From contig NC_049981.1 in NCBI RefSeq assembly GCF_000003815.2, positions 7,068,805 to 7,132,804 on the forward strand: a stretch of DNA of 64,000 nt. The letters are read 5' to 3'. Shown piece by piece: positions 48,901-61,243 of this stretch. The position numbers and the translations under genes are program-made. The stretch's first letter is position 1. Every line of letters starts with the position of its first letter. The stretch comes from Branchiostoma floridae (lineage: Eukaryota; Chordata; Leptocardii; Amphioxiformes; Branchiostomatidae). Under the pieces are notes generated by a model. That model was not told the DNA's origin and did no database searches. It saw nothing but the letters and a program-made list of their open reading frames with translations.

Positions 48901-51900
48901 ACTTGGTGTGAAGTACAGCCAATTGCAGTGTAATAGAATTTACTTCATACTATGATATACTACTTAGGGGTACATGCTGCTTTCTCTGCTTAGCACTCAG
49001 CATTCGGGAAAGAGTATGGAAGTTGAACACACACCACTACGTGTGGACTAGCCCCCTGTTGTAATGATTGCACATATTTGTGTGGCCCAGAGTTACTGAA
49101 ATGGAGATGGGCACTGCCCTATGCGCCATCAGGCCCAGGAGGGACTCTGACTTTGACTTTTGACTGTATACTACTTTAGAATTGTCAACATTCCATGAAG
49201 TTCATTCTAGTATTGGTCATTTCTAAAGGAACATGGAGAACTCATGCAGTCTGTCCAGCCTCGGAGCTGCGGAAAATCCCCAACGACATTCCGCTGGAGG
49301 CAGCAGCGACCCTAGCGGTGAACCCATGTACTGCATACAGGATGCTGTCAGACTTTCAACACTTACAGCCTGGTCAGTTCTCATTTGATTTGTCAATTAA
49401 AGGATATTTACTTTCGGATGTTTCAAGTGGCATCTCTTCTTCATTGTCACAAGAATGAACTGCCAGGACTTATCAATAATAATTTCGAAGATGATTTCAT
49501 CAGGTTGGTAGAATATAGGGTATATTCTTTTTCACAGTTAGTACTCAATTTGCTTGCATTTCAATGTCTTTTTGACACTTTCCTCTTAAATTAAATGAAT
49601 ACTGATTGTAAAAAAAATTTAATAATAGAAAAAATTTATTCTAGTAACACTGAAGAAGACTGATGGATGTCATTCGAAATGTCAGTAAATAGATAAATTA
49701 TCTGATTTTTATCCAGTTGTAGAGAGTTGCCTCCAGATAACATTTAGTTTGTACCCATGCAAGCTCATCAATGGACATCATACCTACATGTAGTCAGTGA
49801 CAGACGTATTGGTACAGACATACTAGGGATATTGTTGTGACATCCTACATGGTCCTTTGCTCTTTCAGTTTCACTTCTAAATCACTAGGTTTGGCGTTCA
49901 AATTCCAAACTTAGCTGTCAGAGTTTTAAACCTTGATTTGCATTCCTGAAAACATTGATCTGAATTTGGTTACAGCATTTTAGACATTGACTTGTCTCAC
50001 TGTTTGAACGGCCACTCCTTTAGCACATTAAAGAAGCTAAAACTGTACCTCTCCTATTCAACCTAAGAATATAAATATTTTAACAATATTCTTGATGTAA
50101 TGCCGTTATCCAATCCTGTGTGTTGTATTTAACAAAGTTGTGTGGTACATAACGCTGGTACATCTTTTACAGCAGAGCAGCCTTCATCTAATGTTTTTAA
50201 AAACAGGGTTTTAGGAATATGAAGTCTACGGACAGTGGTTTCTAACTGCAACATTTTAAACATTTTTATGTATAAAAAATATTGCAAGTTAAAACCACCG
50301 TCCATTGACTTGATATCCCTAAATACCCTGCTTTTAAAAACATTAGATGAACAAGCATCACATAATTATATAGGATGAGTTGTCAAATGTTTTGTGATTC
50401 TCCCAACAGGAGACACAATAGTGCAGAATGGAGCTAACAGTGGAGTGGGACAGGCTGTCATTCAGATAGCAGCAGCTAGGGGGCTGGTCACCATCAATGT
50501 AGTTAGGAACAGGCCTGACAGGTGAGATGGATTTTCATCTAACATAAATTTTTTTATTTTCGTCTTTTTTTCAATGTTTGTGATTTTTCTCACATATTTT
50601 AGGTAATGATGGAATACAAACTTCAGTAAATCGAGGAAGGGATAGATTCCCTGGTATTTGCTGTCTTTTATCAGTGTCTAAGAGACTGAGAAAAAGAAGC
50701 TCCCTTTACTGACTCAAAGGTAAGGGGATGTACATGTAAGACTATTGAAATGGAGTGTGTTGATGAGTTATTCATAGCATTTTATACAGGAAATGCTAAG
50801 TAGACATAGTTATTACATTGATTTTTTTTCATATTAGAGGCATTTGTTTTCTGTGTTGATAAATATTATAAGTTTATATTTTATAGTGTAATGCTAAAGA
50901 ACTTTATCATTCAATGTTGTTTTTCATATTTCCAGGTCATCATATTTTGAGCTTGAGATGTACCTGAAGGGTTTAGGAGGACATTATGTCATTACAGAGG
51001 AGGGGCTGAGAAGACAGGACTTCAGGGACATATTCAAGGTAAAGCTATATAATTATATTATTTCAATTCAACATGTTTATACCGACTGTGCTTGATAGCT
51101 TTATATAGCTTTATTGTCTTCTATCTATTCTATGTCTGCTGATTTTACACAAATTGTCTTTGTTTTTACATACAGAGACTTCCAAGACCAAAGCTGGCAT
51201 TGAATTGTGTTGGTGGGAAAAGTGCTACAGAAATTCTCAGACATCTGGAGTAAGTATCACCATATGTTCAAATGTAGGAGCCGTTCGTTGTACAGTCAGA
51301 CCTGTACAAGTCACCACCTTCACATATTAAGGACACTCTTTGTTGGACCCCTTACTTACATGTAGATAATTTTGCCCATTGTCACAAGCATCCTAGGAAA
51401 TTGGAGATTTCTTTTGCACATCCCGAATGTCTCTTACCTGCTGATGTTTCGATGTCTGTCAGACATCTTCTTCAGAGCTTCTAACTGGAGTTCTGCTTCT
51501 TGCCGCTATATATAGCCAATGTAGGTGGCGATCTTTCAGCGAGAATAGAATTATAAAAGACTACATATAGCGGCAAGAAGCTGAATTCCAGTTAGAAGCT
51601 CTGAGGAAGATGTCTGACAGACATCAAAACATCTGTCAGGGACATTTTGGTTGTGCAAAAGAAATCTCCAATAATCTATCTTCTACCAACCTAATGAAAT
51701 TGTTTTTGGAAATTAAGAATCCTGTCTTTATATACTATTAGTTACCACCTCCTCACACAGGCCAATGTTTTTTGGCCCCAGAGTGGTCTTCTATGACAGT
51801 TACGACTGGATATTAGACCTATGCAGTGCATTGTTATGTGTTTGAATTGGTAAATATGTTTCAGTTCCACAGCTTTTTTGTCAAACAATACACCATAATC

Positions 51901-54900
51901 CATCAAAGTCTTGTCATTGTGTATAAGCAGTCACAAGGAATTGGTGACCTTTTCACCTCATGCGTTCAATGGGCTTGTATATTATGTTTTAACCCGCATC
52001 TGGCGCTTCAGCCGGAGCGCGGTTTGCCCCTAGCCACTGTAGGCTCCTGGGGGTAGGCTGAGACAGAAGGCTGAGAAGCGTAAAATCTGGCCCAGCCAGG
52101 CAGTGTTAATTACATCATTTTGGCAGGACTTGACAACCAACCTCCCAAACTGCTGGATTGACCTAGAAAGACTGTGACACAGTGGTGTTTCCTTTGACAC
52201 TTCCAGTCTAGTACAGTGTATCATTTTGACTCTAAACCAGCACTACATACATATATTTTGAATGGACATGTGCCACTTTTGTACTGTTGTTTCCTTATTT
52301 AGAAAAATACTGCTTAGCTTCAGACTGAGTTCACAAAACCTTTGTTTATTCAACTACAAACAGACATTCAGTCACTAAGACTATCTACATGTATTCAACA
52401 TATACTTCTTGGAAGTTATCCATCTCCTGTTTTATACAATGTATGTTGTCATTCTGTCAAAAGTTATACAAAAAGGTATCTTCAATTGAACATTGAATAG
52501 TACCTAGACCCATACTCACTGTACAAGAGTCAATTGGTACACGATGCAAAGAAGATAGGAGAGAAAAATTATTCACTTGACTGTACAGTTCTTGGATTAA
52601 TATTTCAGACATCAAATAATCTCAAAACATGAATCATTGAAAACAGGAATACATGTATGCCCTTTCCATCCTTAGTCAGCAACATGATAAAAACAATAAC
52701 ACATGGAGCGCATATAGAGCAGAAAATATTCAGCAACAAGTACAAACACAACTTACATCACCAAAATCATTATCTAGAAACAATTCAGCTTATACATGCC
52801 AATCATTGTGATCTATAACATAAGCACCATATCTTTTGTGTAGCCTGTCTAGATCTAAAAATATACAATCATTGTGATACCATTTGTCCAAGGGAAGGTA
52901 AATCACTTTGATAGGCCTTTGTGTCATATTCTGAATAGACAAAAAGAACAGAACAGTGCAAGCAAGTCAGAATCTTTGTCAAAATTGACACATGTGGGTA
53001 ATGATTTGTTTTAGATTTCAGAAAAACTTGTGGTCCATGTACGGGATATGAGATGGATTTGGATACAGCTTGCGGACCTGGCGCAAGACACAGTCAGGCA
53101 TAATTTCTCTGACACTCTGCTGGTCAGGACTGTGTCTACCAGGAACCCAGCAATTGTTTTGATCTAAACCATTCTTGTACGCTTGCCACATTCTAGTCTT
53201 CTTGTCTACATACCTGGAGTCGTACCAGGCACAACGGTCACTTAGCATCTTCCAGTACTTTTTGTAAAATACCCTACGAAGTGACGAGTTGCCTGCACCA
53301 GGCGGGTTTCCGCTCCCCAACCATTTCTGTGGCCGAGATGTAACACAGGGGTCACAAAAACAGTCCAGACACTCTGTCTCAGATCTAGGCTGATCATGAC
53401 TGGAGCTGCTGGAACTTGTTGTCTGGAATGCATAATGACAAAAAAGAAATTAATTGACGATGTTTTACAACAAACCCGCTTAATCAAACTGATTTTTACA
53501 AACACATCAAGCCGACCACAAATGCCTCAGAAATAGGAATAATACACTACACACAATCAAGAATTGCATTTACCTCAGGTTGACTTTGTGACATTGTCAT
53601 GTCCTCAGCTTGGCCAACCTGAAGGGCTGACTGGACTTGTGTTGCTGTAACTGTACTGTTCGCAGCTTGGCCTGAAGTTGGCTGGACATAAGACATATAA
53701 CATTAGGGACAGTTGTTTTTTCATATGAAATGGAAAAATGGACTGCTGTGCAATTTATACTGATACATACATTTATGAAACATACACAGTACTGATATCT
53801 TTTTACAGATATCATATTCATGTTACGATTTTGCATTGATTTACTCTTCATATACCTTGGAACAAGGTTGCTTTTTGAATGTGAAACATTTCAAAGCACA
53901 AAAATATATGGCAAATAAAGTACAAGACAATCTTTGCCGCAGTCATTTAGGGTCATTTAGCACTTTAGCAGTCCACTAACCTGGCTATCTTTATCTCCAA
54001 GTTCTCGTTGGTTTTTCCTCTTCCGACCTGTTCTTTTGCTGGAGGACTGGTTCCCTGCCATCGCCGTATCTTGTTGCTCAACTTGCAGGTTCCCTTCTGC
54101 CAATCCACTGCCATGACTGTCATTGGTAAGGGTGGGGTATGGATGCTCTATCAGATCCCAGTCATTGTGCCCATAAAGTGCTCGAATTACCATTTCCTGC
54201 TCTTCTGTAACTTCAATGCACCAAAGCTTTGTGTTAGTCCCCGCCATTTCTGCGTTCTAGATCTGTGTAGTGCCCCCAAGTTGACCTAGGTAAGAGTGCT
54301 CAGGGTCACAACTTGGCCCACAAGGGACATGACCAAATACAGTGGTTTCTTCTGGCTGCTGGTACATGCTCAGGGGTAACCCTAGAAGACATTATTCTGG
54401 GGCTACTTACACGTATTTCCCAGAGGCATACAGCGCGCCTGATTTCAAACCGTCAAATGGTCCAGCAGAAACATGGAGCAACCTGCTGTACCTGCATGTA
54501 CCTCTCAGCAGTCTCCTCGTCAGCCCCTTCGATGTCACAGCCAAAACGCACTTCCGAGAAGGCCAAGGCCGTCTGATGCTCCACTGGCTAAGAAGGCCAG
54601 GAATGATGCCCATCGTGCAAAGCTGAAGCAAAAGCGGGCCAGTATGTCACCAGAAGAGCTGGCCTCTACCAAACAAGATGGCAAGGTAACTTTCACTGCG
54701 CCGAATCTTGCGGAGAAGAACCAGCTCATGACCATGCTGCGCACCATCAAGGCCAACATTGGACCTTCCAGGTCATCCCAGGAAGGAAATTTTGCAGTGC
54801 TGAAGGAAGTTTTCAACTTCTACATACAGCACCACTCTCCAAGCACCTTCAGACAGATGGCTGAGGGTGGAGCTTCTCCATCTTTTCCATCAATGGAGAT

Positions 54901-57900
54901 GCAGAAGGAGGACAGCACACAACAGATTGTCCTGCTGACTCCAAGAAAGCTCAACGACCTCCTTGCCCTCGCAGAGGTACATCTGCGAACATGCCGTGGC
55001 AGCGTTCACATGGAGGAAGATTTTGCCATGGATGGGCACGTAGGAATATGCACCTTCCTGTGTACAGCATGCCCTTGGTCAGCGCGGTGGAACACGTCTC
55101 CCAACGGTTGCCAAACAACCGCTTCCTTGTGAACGATAGGTACGTATATTTGAAAAAAACAAATTGCATGATATGACATGGTACTACTATTGCTAATACA
55201 TGTGAAAATATCAATTTATGCAACATAACGCTCTGTTTGTGGTATGTGAGTACTAAGAATTAGAATTTGCTTTACTTGTTTTATTATTTGTGAAATTGGT
55301 CATGGCCAAAAACATTTGGATACATTGTAATTTTTCCCATATAGGATGCTCCATGGCAGTTTCACCAGCGGCATACTGCCAACTCAGTATGAAAAGTTCT
55401 GCTCTGCAGCAGACATAGGAGTGGTGAAGGATGAAGACAAGAATGTCGGTAAGGAAAGGATGCATCAATATATTTGATAACTGCTAAGTGAAGTTTATAC
55501 ACACTGCACAAAGCCATGATGCTTAATTAGTAATAAATGTATAGCATATTGGCAGAGTTTGAGCCATTCTTCTTTCTTCACAATATCCAGTTCTTGAAGA
55601 GTACAAAGTGGTGGTAGCGGAGCTTGCAGAAACATCCATGGAGGATGCACTACAAGAGGTTTGTAGCACCTTATAATGTTTTTAGGTCAGGGCAAAGCAA
55701 GTAAATCTTATTGATGACAACTGCAGACTACAAGTATAATATGGCAAGCTTGTGATAAAGAAATGTGGGGAAACAAGCTAAGGTGCCTGAATGCTAAAAA
55801 TATCGGTAGAGACCAAAAAAATGCCAACAAACCAAAACATCTTTTATCCGTGTTCAACAAATCCACAAACTGTACTTGTGCGGTCTGAGCCGACCACATT
55901 ACCTTATTGTTAGTAAAGTCACTACTACAACCAAAATCATAGCTCCCTTACTTGTTTCATTTCTACAGGTGTAATTATGGCTATCACACCACACTACACG
56001 ACATATTTTTTTCCATTTTTTCCCCTTTTTACTCATGTTATTGTGACCATCTCAGGAGAGGAACAAAATTTTCTTTTTGTAAATAAACCACAAATCAACA
56101 GTACATGCATAGATGATAAGATTTACTCTCTGTTGCCTTATTGTAACTACAATGGAATGAAGTATTGTTTTTGACCTCTGTTTGTGTAGTCTCTATCAGA
56201 CTGACGCTGGCTATTGTAGGGAGAAAAATTTGCCAGGAGGGGTTGGATGACCGCGCAGGGGGAATGCTTACCTTAGCATGGACTTAGCATCCCCTGGCCA
56301 ATTTCCCTAATTTGTTTTCAGACTCNNNNNNNNNNNNNNNNNNNNNNNNNNNNNNNNNNNNNNNNNNNNNNNNNNNNNNNNNNNNNNNNNNNNNNNNNNN
56401 NNNNNNNNNNNNNNNNNNNNNNNNNGTGTGTGTGCGCGTGCGTGCAGTTTTGCGTGCGTGTTTCCACCATTCCCAATATACAAAATGTATCACTGCCATG
56501 ATACATACTCATTTCTGTCAATTCTTTATGTATCTTATCAGGAAATAACTGGAAGTGTCCTTGCCGAAGAAGATGACAACTTTCAGGGACTCAAAGTGCT
56601 GTCAGATGCCCGTCATTGCTGGCGGAAGAATGCCTACTACTCTGATGTTGTCTTTCTTGGCCACATGTGAGTCTTGATGATCGTTCAATCTATATATTCT
56701 TTAATGACATATCTAATGCTATAAATATAGTAACAGAGATGCTAAAAACATGTGCGCTGTTTTATAAACCGCTACAAAGCCTTCTTGGAGAATACTATGT
56801 TGTTACATGTATGTATGTATGTCTGTCTGGGTGTTTGTCTGTCTGTCTGCCTGTACCCCTGTCTGTCTGTATGTATTATATAATTATGTTGTTGTATATG
56901 TCACAGTAGATTTACATTTTGTCATTGTGGTCTAGCACACACAGGGCGATTCACCATGAACTGGTAACCAAGGAAGATGAGCCGATATCGCAGAACCACG
57001 AGATTATTGGCACAGAGCGGTTCTATGAGTGGGCTGATGCCAAAGGTGTGTAGCATTTATTGATTAAAATGATAGTACAGAACATGTCATGAACAAATTA
57101 GAGGTTGACACTGCGGACCGGTTGACCCTTTCAATTTATATTTACATTCTTGTGTCTCACTCTACAGGGCTCAGCATCCATCTCCATGGCCATGACAGGA
57201 ACGGCTCGGTTAATAAGATAGTGAAGGACCGCCAATATACAGACAACGGCAACGACACATGGCATGGTATGTCCACCTCAGATTATTACATGCTAATTTA
57301 ACATAATTCCTTACTTCTTGTTTGCAATTAGCCATAGGAAAGGAATTTGCAATTTTTCTTAATATCAATGTTGTTACTATTTTGCTTTTACATGTAGCTA
57401 CCAAGAACTTGGCAAGATCCTTTGTCAAGGTTGCAAAGGGGAAGCCAGTCAATCGAGGAGTCACCTGGCATCCTGAGCTGTCTGACAAAGGTTTGTGGAT
57501 AACACGTTATACAGTACCATGATTATTAGTTTGTTCCTACATGTATGCTACCAATGCATTACCCATGTCTGATATGTAATTCCCTTGTGCTGTTTTGCAC
57601 TATGCATATTTGAACGGATTTGAAGTTTCATATATGTGTGTGTGTGTGTGTATACTATAAATATTTATATACCATAAATATTGCAGGTGCAGGTATAAAG
57701 ACACACTACTACTGGGCCATGAAGACCTGCGATGGAGACCCAGACCTGCTGCGGTTCCGCCTGGACAATATTGTCCGACACTACCAGGTAAGGAGACTAC
57801 GGATGTTTCAATGGATGTGTTCATGGAATCATTCAATACACCATACATGTACAAATGAATGATTGGCACTCTCTATGGTATAATGAACCTGTTTATACTG

Positions 57901-59769
57901 TACACCTTGCCCGTGTCCTGTCATTATCTGTGAAATGTTAGCTGAGTAGAGACTCTACAGCTACAGTGAGTGAATTGGTGCCTGGAGATCCATTTCTATT
58001 ATTCCCACCAACGGAATGCACATCATTTTTCAGAATGACCACAGAAACTGCTTTGCGGGGAATGTCCGTCATCCGGGGGCCCGATGTAAGACAGACCCGA
58101 ACTACGAGCCGACCCGAACTACCATCAGGGACCCGGTAGCAGCACAGCTGTTGACACGATGGATACAGAAATCAACGATATACGAATGGCCACTGGACTA
58201 TGTAAACGTAAGTAAATTTTTAATTTCACATCGATAACTTGGAAACATACAAATACATACGAACATATAATTACCTGATATATTTATCAGATAAAGGTTG
58301 GAATGTGCAGCGCTCAACAGATTAAATGCCTTTTTCCAGAAATGGAAACTCCAAGTTACTAGTAATCTAAAGAATACATATAATAACATAAGTTATTATT
58401 TTCAGCAAACCTGGTCGTTCCTTCCGAAATCAAATATTCATATTCGATCAAGACACATTGGACATAGTACCTTCTTACCGCTATCTAGGCCTGACTATTA
58501 CATCATCGGGAAGCTTCTCTCTGGCAAAAATTTCACTCAATGCTCGTAATGCTATGTATACTTTGAAATCTCTCATTGAATAATTCGCTCGTCTTTCTCA
58601 CCAAAGTGCTTACCAAGAATATTTGATTCCTGTATAAAGCCGATCGTCCTGTATGGAACTTTGGGGCACAGAGCCCATATATGACAACTTCCCAATTGAA
58701 ATTTTTCACCACCGATTTTGTGAGAATATACTTGGAGTTTCCAGAAATTTTAGCTGGGTAAATTTCCTTCAGACTTTGATATATGGATGCGTGCTATTCG
58801 TTACTGGCTACGCTTGTTACAAATGGATTCTCATAGACATCCAATACAAGCTGATGACCTTATGTGTCAACATAAGTCTATTTCTAATAGTCATAGATTC
58901 TGAAGAACTTTGTCAAAGAATTATTAGATGGTAGTGGCCATTCCTACCTGTTCTATTCATGTAACTCACTTAGTGATAAGTTATTATTAACAGTCTTCTA
59001 TATGTACCATGAGAAGATGTAGAATCTGATATGTTTATCCAAAGCTCTTGTCATAACGTGAGTATTTATACTGATAAGCTAATGCTACATGCAGAAATAC
59101 TTAGAATTAGATAATTTTGATCTACGCTTGGCAATCAGCAAAATTAGAATTAGTGCCCACCATCTTGGAATTGAGAAAGGGCTGTACAAGAATCTATCTG
59201 TGTGTGAAAGAACGTGCAAACAATGCACATCAAACATGGTGAAAGACAAAACACATTTTATGTCAAACTGTTCGTTCTACAATCACAAAAGAGCTGTTTG
59301 AAGAGGCCACCCAAATTTCTTCACATTCACTGACAAAAAGAACACGATTCTCTCTCTAACATCACAAAACCTACACATAATAGAAAAGGTGGGATCTTTC
59401 GTCCACTGTCTCCGAAAAAGAAGTGAAACAAAATGACCCAGGATCTAATAGCTTTCAGACTAGAGTAGACACTTGTGATCTTGTTTTGTACACTGTTTCA
59501 ATCTCTCGTGTTATCTGCAATTAGCCCAGAAGCAAGAATTTGCAATTAACTTATTACTAATAATTGCAGGAAAGAAGGAAAAGTAAATGATACAGTACAT
59601 CCAAGAGTGTAATATTTTTCTTCTTGTATTCCAGTGTGTAGACACCCACTATGTTGAGTCATTCAACAATAGCCTTCTCCAGTACCACGACAAGAGGATC
59701 GTGTTTGGCAACAGCCAGTACACCATGCGGAGCCATCTTGCCATCCTGGACTGGGTAAGACTTTGAAGA

Positions 59770-59812
<43 letters not shown>

Positions 59813-61187
59813 CTAAACCAGAGATATATACATGTATGATGCTTTGGTGTAAATTGTTTGGACTGGAGTAGCTGAAAATATTTCAGATCTATGTGATGTT
59901 TTGATAATCTTTTTCATTGTCTCTATTATTTCATTGCAGAATGAACATGTCGACAGGGACTACACTTCGATCATTCGAAGACAGTCCGCCAAAAACCCTA
60001 GGGCGGTGGAGGGACACAAAGTCCTCAAGCCTAAGACTAATAGCTTCAAAAGTACAATCTGGGACAGATTCATGGCAAGAATCTTCCCCGCAGGAGAGGA
60101 TTGAGTAATTTAGTTTGTTTTTGTTGTTCAGCATGTAGTCAGTTAATAATTTTCCTAATTGTGTTGAGACAATGTTCCAAAGTGTTAGTAAAGATACATG
60201 TATGTAGACATTGTTGTCATTTGTCAGGATTTTACAAATGGAGGTAGTATTGTTTGCTTGTATTTTGAACTGTTGCACTTCATGGTAAATGAGAACTTTC
60301 TGGGATTCTTTCAAAATGATCTGTATAGAGTAATTATTTTTTGGATGCGTCCCAGGTCCCAGTTCAAGCTGTTGAAAATGATAGTCTTGTATTTCATGAC
60401 CATTCCTATAATGAAGTAACTGTTATTTGTGATAACAGAATGTCTCTGATTTTCACATGTTATGTAAAACCTAGTCTAGAAGATACTCCTTTATCATTGT
60501 ATTTCGTAAAAAGATTCTATACTGGTAAGATTTTCTTGTTATTCAGGCAATATGGCATTACTAGTACATGTATTAGACAGGTTTGAAAACTGTAAGCTAG
60601 CAATTGCTTGTGATAGTGTTTTGTTTGTTCATATATGCCCCTGTGGTACAATAATGCCTACCTATGGACGTATTTTGTTTGGACTCCTACACTTCTTTAC
60701 GAGTCCATTAGTATAGTATACTTGGTGTCCTGTTGTGTTCAGGATAAATTCTTTAGTAATTTAGGGTGTTTGACCTAGAAATCAGAGGCCATGGGTTCAA
60801 ATCCCTTGACATGTCACCAAAGTTGTGCTGTTTACAGGACTTTCCTTACTCCATCCAATTGTACAAAGGGGGTTGGGCAGGTAATAGGTGGTGGGAGGAG
60901 AGGATTGGGTGACCTTGGGCCTGTCCTGGACACAGTGGATAACAACCCACGTGTCAGGAAGGCTAACGTATTTGATTTCCAAGATTGTATAGCTTGATAC
61001 CAAAATGGTATAACGTCATCATGACATACTAGTATGTAAGAACAAGGAGGTAATTATAACCTTCTTGGTCAGTACAAAATTTAGCTGTACATTGATTTAT
61101 GCTCGTCCTTCTTGTTGTATGAGACAGATTCTGTTCCAGACATAGATATTCAATAAAGAAACAAAATCCTGTTGCTGGCAAGCCCAT

Positions 61188-61243
<56 letters not shown>

